Of a stretch of DNA of 64,000 nt, positions 1-10,384 are shown piece after piece (positions within the stretch are counted from its first letter, which is position 1; the number at the start of each line of letters is the position of its first letter). A model generated the notes under the pieces. It ran no database searches and was not told where the DNA came from. It saw only the letters and a program-made list of their open reading frames with translations. Position numbers and translations under genes: made by a program. Source of the stretch: Hymenobacter volaticus (GTDB taxonomy: Bacteria > Bacteroidota > Bacteroidia > Cytophagales > Hymenobacteraceae); NCBI RefSeq assembly GCF_022921055.1, contig NZ_CP095064.1:202122-266121 (forward strand), in the 5' to 3' direction.

Positions 1-341
1 ATAAGAAAAAAGACAACAGTACAATGACATCAACTCTTAGCAATCCGACCAATGCCTGGACAGTATGCCTTTTAGCTATATAAGCAATGACGGGCGGACC
101 TGCTATCACTATTTATACCAGAACAATTCTTGTGGACATTCGATGGCGGTAGAGTTCTTCCCTTCCCGAGGATATATGCCAAATAAGAGTATCCTACTTA
201 ATTGTGATCAACTTAAAGCCAAGATACTGGCAATACTGATGCAACGCATGCTTACTTATTAAGCCATATCGTTGGACGATGGGATAAGCCTTACCACCAA
301 CAGCCTAAATTCATTGTTCCCTCAGGTTAAATGAGTTAAAC

Positions 342-905
342 ATGGACTCTAGTAATACCCAAAATATATCTACGGCACTTCTTATTGCAGTGGTCACTGT
401 ATTTGTATTACCTGCACTATTAAAATTTTTTGAAATTGTTTTTACTAGAGGCGTAAATAGAGATTCTGAGGTTAGAAATAAGCAATTAGCAATATTGGAA
501 CAATTAACTAAAATCGTATGGGAATGGAGATTTCTGGGCAAGCAAGTGTGTTATTATGGATGTAATTATAAAAGATCGTTCATCGATAATGAAAGGTTTC
601 AGAAAGCAATTGTTGATTATGATAACAGGGTGTGGCCTCTTTTTGTTGAAATCAAAGCAATTAAATCTAGGGCAATAGTTTGGTACGCTCAATCAGTACC
701 TGAAAAAATTGAAGCCCTATACGAATATATAAAGCGAGATATTGATGCTCCATTGACATCACTTGTTGCTAAATCCCAAAGCCAAGAAAATAACTTATCG
801 TCAGAATTTTTTAAGATGCAAGCCCTATTTTCAAATGAGGTTTCTCCAAATATTGAGACCCACATTGTTTTTATTGCAGATAAAATTAAAAGGTTAAAAT
901 TATAG
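342..905 (+). CDS. Hypothetical membrane-anchored protein
   Basis: The family is not recognised. The 187-residue product starts with a short polar stretch followed by one hydrophobic segment at about residues 12-34 (ALLIAVVTVFVLPALLKFFE), so it is probably anchored by a single N-terminal helix. The rest is charged and mostly helical, rich in Lys, Glu and aromatic residues, and would lie on one side of the membrane. The gene is clearly AT-richer than most of the window, which suggests separate acquisition. No neighbour on the same strand gives a functional clue. The ATG at 342 was chosen because the hydrophobic segment follows directly. Confidence 0.6.
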   Translation: MDSSNTQNISTALLIAVVTVFVLPALLKFFEIVFTRGVNRDSEVRNKQLAILEQLTKIVWEWRFLGKQVCYYGCNYKRSFIDNERFQKAIVDYDNRVWPLFVEIKAIKSRAIVWYAQSVPEKIEALYEYIKRDIDAPLTSLVAKSQSQENNLSSEFFKMQALFSNEVSPNIETHIVFIADKIKRLKL

Positions 906-1240
906 GTAGCATACAATAGATGGCGGTGGTATAAAGCGAGGTGATTCGTAACTTGGAAGTATGCTTTCAACCACGTTCACGTGTGGCAAGTGTAGCAGCA
1001 CGGCCTTGCGCAAGAATGGGAGCCGCAACGGCCAGCCTAAGTACTAGTACACCAATTGCCGCCATCAGGCCCTGTTTGTTCCGGCTGCCGTCAGCAAAGC
1101 CGCCCAGTGCAAACCAACGCGGACCTGAAGAAACCAAAGCCCACCTACGCAGTCGACACCTATATATAAGTATCAACTTCGTAGCCGGGCTTTGGAAACA
1201 TAAACAAGGTCTAATATTAGGTACGATGCGAAGCCTATTA

Positions 1241-1275
1241 ATTACCCTCGATAAGTAAACGTTATCGAGGGTAAT
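1241..1275. repeat. Perfect 14-bp inverted repeat (hairpin)
   Basis: The arm ATTACCCTCGATAA at 1241-1254 is the exact reverse complement of 1262-1275, with a 7-base loop. The first 15 bases recur at 55330-55344, again in an inverted-repeat setting, so this is a dispersed palindromic element rather than a chance hairpin. Confidence 0.75.
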
Positions 1276-1619
1276 ACTTGATTAAGCCAATAAAAATTGG
1301 AATGAGATAAAACAGTGAGTTATGTCATAAGTACGTGCGGAAAAGTGCAAATCTAGTTGTGGTAAACAATTCCTCTGCCAATTAGCTTGCCTTGCGACTT
1401 ACTTAGCATGAACAGTATAAGGTGAAAGTCCCTAAGCTATTTCCTTAGTACGTTTTGCTTAGACAACACCCTACGGACACGGTCGCCTGCAGTCAAGTGG
1501 GCAGTCCCATGTGGCTGCCGCACTGCCGCGTCTGAACTGTCTAACGCGATTAACTTGACTCATCCGGCCGAACAGACTCTTAACAGAAGTGAAGCATGTT
1601 GCTTGTCTTGCTCATATGT

Positions 1620-1693
1620 CAGTACTGTCTGTTTCCATTCCAACCAAAGCGCCATTAATTGACCTATAACTGCAGTGGAAACAGACAGTACTG
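1620..1693. repeat. Perfect 18-bp inverted repeat with 38-bp spacer
   Basis: The arm CAGTACTGTCTGTTTCCA at 1620-1637 matches the reverse complement of 1676-1693 without mismatch. The 38-bp spacer is AT-rich and non-coding. This could be a small MITE-like element, a solo pair of IS ends or a protein-binding site. There is no T-run typical of a terminator directly after it. Confidence 0.7.
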
Positions 1694-1812
1694 CTATACG
1701 GCCTTTTTGAGTTGGAGAACCTCAGCAACTACATACTTGCCCGCCTTTTCAAGGAGTTGATTAGGTAACCTTGCCTTGCCAAGGCACCCGTCACCAGCAA
1801 AGCCGCGGTCAG

Positions 1813-2190
1813 CTAGTGGCTGGTGGCCCATCGCTCTCCTCTAAACACGTAGTGAGCGGCCGCAAAGCCGCCCAACAAGCCGACGAGGAAGCCTGCATAC
1901 CGGACCACATATTGGGTTTCCAAATAGCCGTCGTCGAGCGTATGCTGATAGACGCCGAAGCCGATTAACGTAAGGGTAAGCCCGATGACGAGCAGGCCCG
2001 CATACTTTTTCTCTGTGGCGACAAAGGCGCAAGCCAAAAAAACGAACAGGCTAAAGGCCACCGAGGGGATGGTTAGCAGTTTCACCCAATACTCAAACCA
2101 CGTCAGGTGGTAGACGTCTACCCGCCCCGTGCGGTGCATCAAGAAGGCGGCGGCTCCCATCGTCAAGGTGCCGGCGAAGAGAACTCCCAA
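1813..2190 (-). CDS. Hypothetical small membrane protein
   Basis: The 125-residue product has about four hydrophobic segments, at roughly residues 2-18, 37-56, 62-82 and 97-115, separated by short charged loops. This pattern fits a compact polytopic inner-membrane protein. No family motif is recognised. It lies on the same strand as, and about 180 bases downstream of, the coiled-coil membrane protein at 2373-3320, so co-transcription is possible. The start at the ATG at 2190 is tentative. Confidence 0.5.
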   Translation of the reverse strand: MGVLFAGTLTMGAAAFLMHRTGRVDVYHLTWFEYWVKLLTIPSVAFSLFVFLACAFVATEKKYAGLLVIGLTLTLIGFGVYQHTLDDGYLETQYVVRYAGFLVGLLGGFAAAHYVFRGERWATSH

Positions 2191-2372
2191 CAGCCATTTC
2201 GCCGCTTTCCAGCAAGAAAAAGAAAGTAGAGACTCACATACTTCGTGGCGCTCTGCACGGCGGTCTTTTTACAGTATGGACAGGCAATTGATGGCAGGCC
2301 TACTTATCGTCAGCCTGGTGCGCCGAGGTTCGGACACCAGACTACACGGCAGGGGCGGCACTGCTCACCCAG

Positions 2373-3320
2373 CTACCGGCCCGTCGGCCCCAGCCTGCTC
2401 TGCAGCTTGGTCGTCCGCTCGTTGATGCGCGGGCCAAGGTTTTGCCGTTCCAACTCGCCGAGGAATTGGCGAACGGCGGCCTGGTCGGCGACCAACAGGG
2501 GTTGCGGAAGGTGGGCGAGCACCACCAGCGCGTTGTAAATGCCGTTCAGGTTGGCGGGCTGGGCGCGGGCTTGGGCCAGCAGCGCCGCCACCAAGGTGGG
2601 CGCGGTGGCGTAAGCGCCCACCAGCTCTTGGTAAGCCGCGCCCCGGGCGCGGGGCGCGGCCGCGAATAGTCCCCGTACCGTCCGGGCCAGCGCCTCGGGG
2701 GGCGCCGCGCTGGCCCGGACGGCCGCTGCGGACCCGGCCCTAGCGGGCCGCACGGTGGCGGCCTGCAAATCGGTACTGAGGTAGCCGGCGCTCTGCTCGG
2801 CAGCGGTCAGCTGCTGCTCGGCGACGGCCAGTTGGTGCTCAACCAGCGCCACTTGCCCCGCTGGCAGGCCAAACGAGCCCACCAAGGCGCGGGCGCGGGC
2901 CAGCGCCTGCTCGATGTCGGGGGTGTGCCGGCTGAGGGTGATGGCCTGGGCCTCGGCGGCCCGCAGCGTGCTGTCGCCGGCGCGGAGGCTGTGCTGCAGG
3001 CCGCGGTTGCGGGCCGTAAGGCTGTCGAGGCGGAAGCGCGCGGCGCGGGTGCCGGCCTGCAGCTGCGCGGTTTCCAAGGTGAGCATTTCCTTTTTCACCG
3101 TGGCCAGCTCGATGCCGGTTACCACCGCCCAGCCGCCCCCGATGGCGGCCGCCAATCCCGCCAGCAACGTGAGGATTTCCTTGAGTGGCCCCGACCACCG
3201 GCTGAAGGCCGATCGCGGGTGGTCGAAGCCATGGGCCTCGGCGGCCAGCTTGTGAGTTTCGGCCCGCAGCTTGGCCAGTTCTGCGGCTTTCAGTTCGTGG
3301 TCGAAATCAGCAGTAGACAT
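2373..3320 (-). CDS. Membrane-anchored coiled-coil hypothetical protein
   Basis: This 315-residue protein is not assigned to a family. The N-terminal 30 residues are charged and helical (KAAELAKLRAETHKLAAEAH), followed by one hydrophobic helix at about residues 48-68 (EILTLLAGLAAAIGGGWAVV). A long Ala/Leu/Arg/Glu-rich stretch from about 70 to 190 has the heptad character of a coiled coil, and the C-terminal third is helical and Ala-rich. It reads like a single-pass protein with a long periplasmic or cytoplasmic coiled-coil stalk. High GC matches the chromosomal style of the window. No start alternative is better than the ATG at 3320. Confidence 0.6.
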   Translation of the reverse strand: MSTADFDHELKAAELAKLRAETHKLAAEAHGFDHPRSAFSRWSGPLKEILTLLAGLAAAIGGGWAVVTGIELATVKKEMLTLETAQLQAGTRAARFRLDSLTARNRGLQHSLRAGDSTLRAAEAQAITLSRHTPDIEQALARARALVGSFGLPAGQVALVEHQLAVAEQQLTAAEQSAGYLSTDLQAATVRPARAGSAAAVRASAAPPEALARTVRGLFAAAPRARGAAYQELVGAYATAPTLVAALLAQARAQPANLNGIYNALVVLAHLPQPLLVADQAAVRQFLGELERQNLGPRINERTTKLQSRLGPTGR

Positions 3321-3479
3321 GGGCTGGAGTGGGTGAATGGCGGGCGTTGAGGTGACTCCTGCGGTTCCCGGGGGTCTAGTGAAAACGGGGCGAAACAGTG
3401 CGATGCGGGCTGGTTATTCTGTCTGACTGAACGCCTGGGATGATTCGCCTTTGAATATCGGCCCGCCGCCAAGGCGGCA

Positions 3480-3498
3480 CATCAGTGCTGGCACTGCA
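3480..3498. repeat. Imperfect palindrome, family CATCAGTG..GCACTGA (copy 1)
   Basis: The sequence CATCAGTGCTGGCACTGCA reads as an imperfect dyad. Closely related dyads occur at 5657-5675 and 10876-10894, so the motif is dispersed over about 7.5 kb. It may be an operator for a common regulator or the remnant of a small element. Confidence 0.4.
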
Positions 3499-3792
3499 TT
3501 TGGGTTCCCTGGCCTCAGGTGTAAACACGTCTTAACAGTCCCGTGCGAGAAAGAAGGCCTAAGGTGCGGTGGTCCAGCGAAAGCACAGGGCTTGTTGAGT
3601 TACCCTAATCAGACCTTGTCCTTTTGGCCTCCTTCAAAGTATAGCGCGGTTGCTCGATTGAGTTCTCGGCGGACGCCTGCCGAAGGCACATTGGATACAC
3701 CGCGCCGAGCTCAAGATTGAGCATTTCCTGTTGCCCTTCCGAAGAAAGGCCGCAGGCGGAGTCGGAAGCGTCGTTCATAGTCGGGGTTGCAG

Positions 3793-4036
3793 CTACGGGT
3801 TGGGGCTAGTCGCCGTTTTAAGCCCGTAGACGTAGCCGGTCAGCGCGAAGCACAGCATCCCCCCCCTTTCAGCACAAAATTCACGTACTGGTTGCCCTCC
3901 GCGTCTACGATGTAGGAGATAAACCTGTTTCATTTCCTCTGAGCATGCTTAGCGTCTGCCAAGCATCTTTCACGGCGTCCTGGGTTAGGAAAGGATTAGG
4001 GAGTTCGGGGCCGGCGGTAGGAGGTTGGCTGGGCAT
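3793..4036 (-). CDS. Small hypothetical protein, frameshifted (hidden gene)
   Basis: Reading the minus strand from an ATG at 4036 gives MPSQPPTAGPELPNPFLTQD and then a continuous sensible helix. After a frame change near 3917-3935 the text continues as SYIVDAEGNQYVNFVLKGG. After a second change at an eight-C run (3859-3866) it continues as LCFALTGYVYGLKTATSPNP and a stop. Joined, these make a protein of about 81 residues with a C-terminal hydrophobic segment. The smooth continuation across both breaks, one of them in a long homopolymer, suggests a real small gene damaged by indels. It sits about 85 bases downstream of the M19 peptidase on the same strand. Function unknown. Confidence 0.4.
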
Positions 4037-4121
4037 AGCAGTCACATGAGAAAATCAGATAGTTACTGGGGGCAATTCAACTTGGGCGGCTAGCAGCCAT
4101 TAGCTTACAAAAGACCCTTAT

Positions 4122-5534
4122 TTAGTTAGCCGGCAGGTACTTCAGTAAAAACGCCATGGCGTTGTCGGCCATAATGCGGCTTATTACTTCCTCGGCGCTC
4201 ACCGCGCGGTTGACGGCTTGGGTGAGCGGCGGGCGGTCGCCAAGGTAGTTGTGGGCGTGCATAAGCAAGTAGTCGCTCAGGGCTGGCAACTGCTCGTGAG
4301 TCCAGTAGCCGTTTATAGGGTCTACAATGCCGTCGAAATCGGTACCCAATGCCAAGCTGCCCCAACTATACAAGCCGTGGCTATCCAAGAGCTCGGCTAC
4401 GTGCCGCACCTGATTCCAAACCAGGCCCGCCCAGTGAAACAAAATCTTACGGCGCGGTAAATGCCCGCGGGCCTTGCGTAGCGCCGCTGGGCTACCGACC
4501 CGCCGCTCATCTAGTTGCAAGCCCAGCAACCCTCCCGAGCGGGCAATGCGCAGCAGGTCGTCGTCGTAGAAGTTAATGTCGAAATCCCAGAATAGGTGAT
4601 GGTCGGCGGCGTTGCCGGTCACTGCCCCGTGGCTGGCAATAATGGGAATATCCTGGCCCGCGTATTCGTTGTCGAGCAGCTGGTAGTAGTCCTGGCGGCT
4701 GCGGCGGTTCATGTGCTTTACATCGATGAGGATGCGGCGGCCCCCGGTATTGTCGAGCAACTCGCGCAGCACTGCGTGGCCCAGGTCGGTTAATCCCAGG
4801 GTCATCCCGTAAGACTGGTCGGCAAGTCGGGCCACTAGTCCCGTCAAGCTGGCGGCGTGGCCGCCCAACTCGTTGTAGAAATGGTGGGCAAAGGTGATAA
4901 ACAGCGGGCGGTGGCGCCACGCCTTCACTTGCTGGATATGGTTCAGCAACTTCTCCTTCTGGGTTGGATGCTGCTTAAAGTCGAGGCCGCAACCAAAGGC
5001 ATGGGCACCTTCGATACTAAGCAGGACGGCTAGCGTGTTGGGTTCCTGCAAGGCAATTTCAACGTCCGCCCGCGTTCCGCAGAGGCGGTAGCAGACCTTT
5101 TCGCCGGTCGGCAGGGTTAGTGACTTGCCATCGAGTTCGAGCAGAAACTTGTATTCGTCTTGCAGATCCGGGAAATAATCCTGCAACTGCTGCAGCACTT
5201 GAATGCGTCGCTGCCCAACCCCCGTAGCTAGCGCCAAGGCTATGTCGCCTACGGGGCCAGAACCCAGTCTATTAACAAAAAAGCCCTGCTCCTGCGGATA
5301 CAGCGAAGCCACGATTACCCGCACCCGTCCCATCCGGCTGCTAGTGAAATCACTTTGCCGAAATTTGGTGAGTTGGGCCGCGTAATTTACTGCCTTATCA
5401 ATAATTGAGGGTCGATCGTGGTACCAGACGTTGGCGGGCGAAGTAGACCGAACGTTATGCTGCTGATTGGCCGAGAAGCTGCGCCCAAACGGTTTCATGC
5501 TGGGATGGCAGTGCAAGTCAACGATGATATCCAT
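4122..5534 (-). CDS. M19-family membrane dipeptidase-like metallohydrolase
   Basis: This 470-residue protein belongs to the amidohydrolase-like fold of peptidase family M19 (zinc dipeptidases that cleave dipeptides and related substrates). An N-terminal metal-binding start (VDLHCHPS) is visible at residues 5-12. A central SIEGAHAFG supplies the expected bridging glutamate. DVKHMNRRS and IIASHGAVTG carry the later metal-binding histidines, and GTDFDG near the end matches the M19 aspartate motif. It is longer than the typical 330-400 residues because of an insert after the first motif. There is no signal peptide, so it is probably cytoplasmic. The frame is intact, unlike many neighbours. Confidence 0.75.
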   Translation of the reverse strand: MDIIVDLHCHPSMKPFGRSFSANQQHNVRSTSPANVWYHDRPSIIDKAVNYAAQLTKFRQSDFTSSRMGRVRVIVASLYPQEQGFFVNRLGSGPVGDIALALATGVGQRRIQVLQQLQDYFPDLQDEYKFLLELDGKSLTLPTGEKVCYRLCGTRADVEIALQEPNTLAVLLSIEGAHAFGCGLDFKQHPTQKEKLLNHIQQVKAWRHRPLFITFAHHFYNELGGHAASLTGLVARLADQSYGMTLGLTDLGHAVLRELLDNTGGRRILIDVKHMNRRSRQDYYQLLDNEYAGQDIPIIASHGAVTGNAADHHLFWDFDINFYDDDLLRIARSGGLLGLQLDERRVGSPAALRKARGHLPRRKILFHWAGLVWNQVRHVAELLDSHGLYSWGSLALGTDFDGIVDPINGYWTHEQLPALSDYLLMHAHNYLGDRPPLTQAVNRAVSAEEVISRIMADNAMAFLLKYLPAN

Positions 5535-5656
5535 AGCTTAGAATAGTTTGCTGGTGGCAGTTGAGCGGATACGATCCTTGATGGAGTGGCTAGGCTACTG
5601 CACTGCTTAGATAAACCCGCAGACTGCAAGGCTACTTGATAGGGAGTAGCTGCGGC

Positions 5657-5675
5657 ATCAGTGTCAGCACTGAAT
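5657..5675. repeat. Imperfect palindrome, family CATCAGTG..GCACTGA (copy 2)
   Basis: CATCAGTGTCAGCACTGAA lies about 125 bases upstream of the M19 dipeptidase start on the other strand. It matches the dyad at 10876-10894 in all but two central bases. The position upstream of a gene fits an operator, but a mobile-element remnant is equally possible. Confidence 0.45.
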
Positions 5676-5898
5676 TGCAACTCGAATTCAAAATTTTCGC
5701 AAGGTCCTAGGTCCCGGAAAGCCATGAAATAGCCTGGTATCCAAGCACTATTTAATTACACAACCCTACTTACAATTCGTGGATTATGAGCAATATCAAG
5801 TCTGCAATTATGGTTCAAGACCCGTATCGCAACAATGAAATTATTAATTTAACGCTAGGACCGATCTAGCAGTGATCTGTTCAACGTTAAACCCGATT

Positions 5899-8800
5899 TC
5901 ACCCGCCGATAGCAACTGAACTTAGGGCTTTGGCTTTGGGGTTCGAGATCAGACGGTGGAAAAACTCTTCCATGCTAGCAGGGGGATCACGATAATAATT
6001 GGTACGCTTTAGTACCGTTTCAAACACGTGGAGCCCTAAGCGGCGATAGCTCTCGAACTGCGCTTCGTTGAAAAACTGATCCCCCGTGGACTGATGAGGA
6101 AAGGCTGTGTTGTACTGGGCGTATTCTCTTACATCGGTTGGTTCATCACCGGTAAGCGAGGTCTTCAAATACAAGAGATAGCCCGAAGGCATTTCCGGCG
6201 GATCCTCCGGGTAAAGGATGGTTCCCACTGCATAATGGCTGCGAGAAATACCAGCTTCGCGATTGGTGATGGGAGTAACATCAATGGTTATTTCCGCCCC
6301 AAAGTCAACCCGGCAACGGCGGATGGCATTAGCTAAGCCCTCGCAGGTAAAGAGGTGATCTTCTTCTCCGTCACCCAAAATAATATAACGGCATCTGCGG
6401 CGGACTAACTCATAAAGTCCCATGTTATCGAAGTGCCCCCCATCCGACAAATTCACAAACTTGTCGCTGGTGTTCGAGCGGCCGAACAGGTCTTTAAGTA
6501 AATAAAGCAACCCCAGGTTGGGATCCGCTTCCTGCCACGTTTTACTGATCCGGGGATTGCCAATCCACCAGCCCAAGCGAAGATTGAAGAGGGTAAGCAA
6601 AAAGGCAGTCGCTGGCGAAGAATTGTAGCCTTCATTAGGACTTGCCGCCGCCCCGGAAATGGCCATGGCCGTTCCAACGCCGGGGCCGCCGTCTTTAGGA
6701 TAAGCGTACTGCTCCGTCGGGCGGTATCCGAAGTCAAAAGTAGGCTTAGCGGGATTTACCGCCCGGATTTTAGCGAAGTCAAAGCCGCAGTAATAAGGCG
6801 TAAACACGAAGGACTCGGCTTTTCGGTTCTGCTGCGCAAGATCCGTTACTTTAGTGGCGTTGAGCGTGGCATTGATGATCAAATAAGGGCCATCATACGG
6901 GTGCTTCTGGGGCGCTTCGCTTTTTTCTAAAGGATCGGAACGGCGAAGCGAGCACATTTTTAAGTCGTCTCGACGATCAAAGCTGGTGAAGGGGTTAGCG
7001 GTTCGCTCCCGTTCAAACCGCGGCCGAGAGGCGCCTAAGTAAGCTCGAACCAAGCGGTTGCGGTAGAAATGATGCAATGAAAATTCGTTGACCCCCACCC
7101 GGGAGCCCAAGAGTACTGAAGCCGCGGCAAGTACCACGCTCAGCAATAAAGCTTGAAAGATTATACGATTAGGCGAGGTTGTTAGGCCTTGCACGACCGC
7201 GCTGTCGGGACTCCACCGGGACAACCCTTGCCAAATGTCCCCCGGCAAATAATGCAGCAGCCAGTGAATGGCCCGGAAGTAAGCATCAAAAGGCCTAAGC
7301 CAAAAATGTAAGGAGCAAAGCTGAGGGCTTTATCCAGCCAAGTGGAGGCTCCGGGCTGCTCCGTCTTGGCCGAAGTGCGGGCGCTGAAAGCGAGCTGCAC
7401 TGCCTTACCTACCACCGCCAGCCAGCCTCCGGCAACGGTTAACTGCGCACTTAGATTTCCCGCCAGCAAGCTCGCCGCCTCCCGGGCCAGCAAAGTGCTG
7501 CTCGTCGCCAGAATCCAAACCACTAAAGCTAAATGAACCACGGCGCCCATTCTTCCCCACCATTCGCGCCGCTCGTCCGGAAAGTTGCGACCCAACAAGG
7601 CCATGCGCACCACTACGGTTAACACGATCATTTCCAAGACCAGGGGCAAGCCAATCGTAAAAGGCAAGTAATTCAAGACGCGCGCCGATAAGTGCTCTCG
7701 TAGCCACGCGGCCGCCCCCGAAGCAGATTTAACCGACAGAGGTTGTAAACTATTAAGCACTTTCCATACTACCACCAGAATTACTTCCCCGAAAAATGCT
7801 GCGACTACGCTGGAAAACGCAATGGCGATCCAAGCCTTGACGTAGTGAAACGAAGAAAATTCCGCGTCCTCACGAATCCGATAGAAGCAGCGGTCGTAGC
7901 GCCCAATCGCGGCGACCAGCAGTAAGGCTGCACTCGCTACTAGGGCCGCGGGTAGCAGCGCCAGCAAACCGGTGGTGAATCCTGGATAAGTCCAGTGAAA
8001 AAGAAAATTACTAACCAGGTACGCGTTCAGCATAGCCCAGAGCAGCAATCCCCCAACTATTCGAACAACCCACTTACTTGGTTGCTGTAACGGGGTCGCA
8101 CGATACATCCGCATACCCAGACTCGCCAGGATCGCCGCCGGAAAGAGCAGGCCCAGGCTGACCAGGATTACTCGCCCCGGGTTAAGCTCAGCTTGGGGCG
8201 TCTCATTCCAGTGCAGCAGCAACCAACTGTGCAGCAGCACTGCCCCCAACGCTACCGTGGCGCCCAAAGCCAACACGATGATCAACTGATTCAGCAATGT
8301 GTTCCGCAACCACGTCATGCCCATAGTCCACGAGTCGGTGGAAAAGATGCTGGAGTTAGGCGTCAGGTAATTGCTGTACATACGCAACCAGCGGATTGGG
8401 CGCACCTCCTCGGCGTTGGGCACGGGGGATTTGGCGGGGCATAAGCGGTCTATTACCTTTTGAAAACAGCCCTCGCGTTTGATCCAGGCAGTTAACCACG
8501 AGCCTAAGTAACTACCGCCCGACACCGTGGAAAGATAGTCGATGCTTGGCAGGAGATTGGTGCTCGCCAGCCCCTGCATAATTCCCAAATTGTAGGTGGC
8601 AGTACGGATTCCTCCGCCTGAGAAAGCCAGGGCGCAGAGCATTAAATTATCGGCCCGCTGTTGCGGATCTACGGCCTCTGGCGCGCGCAGCCCGTAACTT
8701 GCCCGTCGATCTGAGATCTCGTTTAGCTCCCGGTTAAAGACCACTTCAAACGGCACCGCGCACTTGGCCTTAGTTAACGCGCGCTCGAGGGCCTCATCGT

Positions 8801-9566
8801 CGAGTAAGAGTTGATCTTGCGCGTTTTCAGTGCCAGTGATGAGAATGGCCTGATCGGCAATGCGTTCCGCAACATTGCCAGCCAGGCTGCTGGGACGCAA
8901 AGCATGCACCAAGGTGGGAATGTAGTCGAGCGCCGTAGCCAACTCTTTGCGATGGCTGGGCTGCTGGTATAGTATTGCGCGCAGAATTCGCCGCCAGTAT
9001 TCGGGGGGTAAGCAACGGTGCTCGGGTAAGGAAGGCAGTAACAGCTTTCCGTTGGCCAGGGGGGAATCAAGGCCATTTGCGGGCTTAGTCCACAACAAGG
9101 CCAGTAATTCATCAACGGAAGATGTGAAGGCCGGGGTGGTAAAAACAAACGCTTCCTCCAATAAGGAATTGGTAACGTGCCTTCGCACAAATTCCAACAG
9201 GTTCAGGGTGTGGTTGATGAAATAACCGTCTTTATCCTTGTTTGACAGCGGGGCTTGCGCGGCCGCCAACCCATTGGCCGATTCAACCAAGGCGTGCGCC
9301 TTGGCCTGTAGCACGGGAATTGCGAGCAGAGTTGAACACAGTTCACTTATCTCTTCGGATTCACTGACTGCATTTCCTACTAAGACTATGTCAATAGCGC
9401 CCAGCTTGGGGTATGGGCTGTCGTACTCTAAATCCGGGGGGACAACGGTGGGCGGCAGCACGGCAATGGCGTCCTGTAAGAGCACTAAATACGTGGTAGC
9501 CCGGGCCGTTAACTCTGATACAGTATCCATATGCGTTTTAAGGAAAAAAGCAAAACGTATGCACAA
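5899..9566 (-). CDS. Large patatin-like phospholipase with internal membrane domain, frameshifted
   Basis: The gene runs from 9566 to 5899 with one frame break at 7288-7291. Adding one T there (minus strand) joins GLGL to FDAYFRAIHWLLHYLPGD and restores a protein of about 1220 residues. It carries the patatin oxyanion motif FSGGGIRT near residue 318, the nucleophile-elbow region TVSGGSYLGSW near 348 and the catalytic aspartate motif LSDGGHFDNMGLYEL in the distal part. Between nucleophile and aspartate lie eight or nine hydrophobic segments, so the catalytic halves flank a membrane domain. The family hydrolyses acyl esters of phospholipids. The N-terminal 300 residues are unassigned. Confidence 0.75.
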
Positions 9567-9760
9567 AACTGCTCTTAGTTCAATCAGGAATAAGCTTAAG
9601 CTGTGGATTGTGAAACCCTAAGCCCGGTTTTCCTCTTCAACTCGATAACCATGCGCAAACCACCAGCCTGCCCCTTCTTCTTACCCGCGAGAAACAATTT
9701 TTCAGGGGCAGCTGTCAATCTGTTACTGTATTGATTACCAACTCAATAAAAATCAGTTAC

Positions 9761-10384
9761 CTACGCTAGGGCTTCGTATGCTAGGCCGAGTTTTTTGTCA
9801 TATTTAAAGACTTTGTAACCGGCGCCATTATAATGGTAAGCCAACACGCCCCAGTCCCTATTCTTGAGGGCCGTTGCCATAGGAGGCTTCGACTTGATAA
9901 AGAGCAACATGGCCGCTAACTGCTTGGCTTCTGATTGGCGAAAACCTTCAATCATCTCCTCGACCGTACTGTAACCACACGATTTATAGTTGAAGCCCAT
10001 CATTTGCGGCAATCCCCAACTCGTGGCTAAATAAGCAGTATGCCGATCAATGCGACAGGCTGCATCAAAGGCTTGCCGCTCCCTAACTTGTCCTTCAACT
10101 TTATTGGCTTGTGTGATAGCCCAATCCTGCGTTAAAGTAATTTGTTCGGCTGTGGCCGTCCTTTTCATTACTGTTGCAGACGCTGAGGCGATTTTTTGCC
10201 TGAGGTCTTTAGGCAGCAAACGCCGAAACCAACTAGGCTCGAACTGAATCAACAGATAGCCAGTGGTCCGGTCATACCCACTACCCCCGGTTTCCACTTT
10301 GATGATGGCCCGAACTGCTCTAGGCTCAAAGCCTGCCGTCTCTGCGGCGGCCGCAAGTTGCTGGGGCGTTAGCTTTTTAGTCAT
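9761..10384 (-). CDS. N-acetylmuramidase family protein (phage-type lysin)
   Basis: The product matches the N-acetylmuramidase family (PF11860) found in phage endolysins, which cleaves the glycan strand of peptidoglycan. The N-terminus carries the putative catalytic glutamate in IIKVETGGSG (Glu31). It is followed by LIQFEPSWF, the helix around TSWGLPQMMGFNYKSCGY and the C-terminal AYHYNGAGY. I prefer the ATG at 10384 (MTKKLTPQQ) over the in-frame ATG at 10465, because the extra 27 residues are neither a signal peptide nor part of the family. There is no holin nearby, so it may be a stray prophage gene or a housekeeping hydrolase. Family identity is fairly secure; role is inferred. Confidence 0.75.
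   Translation of the reverse strand: MTKKLTPQQLAAAAETAGFEPRAVRAIIKVETGGSGYDRTTGYLLIQFEPSWFRRLLPKDLRQKIASASATVMKRTATAEQITLTQDWAITQANKVEGQVRERQAFDAACRIDRHTAYLATSWGLPQMMGFNYKSCGYSTVEEMIEGFRQSEAKQLAAMLLFIKSKPPMATALKNRDWGVLAYHYNGAGYKVFKYDKKLGLAYEALA

Larger units (their letters stand above)
906..1812. other. Intergenic region with two inverted repeats, no supported gene
   Basis: About 900 bases separate the AT-rich hypothetical gene from the next minus-strand gene. Short open frames here have no recognisable protein character. The region holds two perfect hairpin-forming elements, listed separately at 1241-1275 and 1620-1693, which suggests mobile-element debris. Confidence 0.5.

Noticed and set aside
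65..262. Short plus-strand open frame of 65 codons
   Set aside because: No motif, no upstream signals and an unremarkable composition; not supportable as a gene.
1411..1445. GGTGAAAGTCCCTAAG resembling a group II intron segment
   Set aside because: No domain V/VI hairpin or maturase reading frame is present nearby.
2832..3350. Plus-strand frame of 172 codons
   Set aside because: It is antisense to the coiled-coil membrane protein and Gly/Ala/Arg-biased as expected of a GC-rich shadow.
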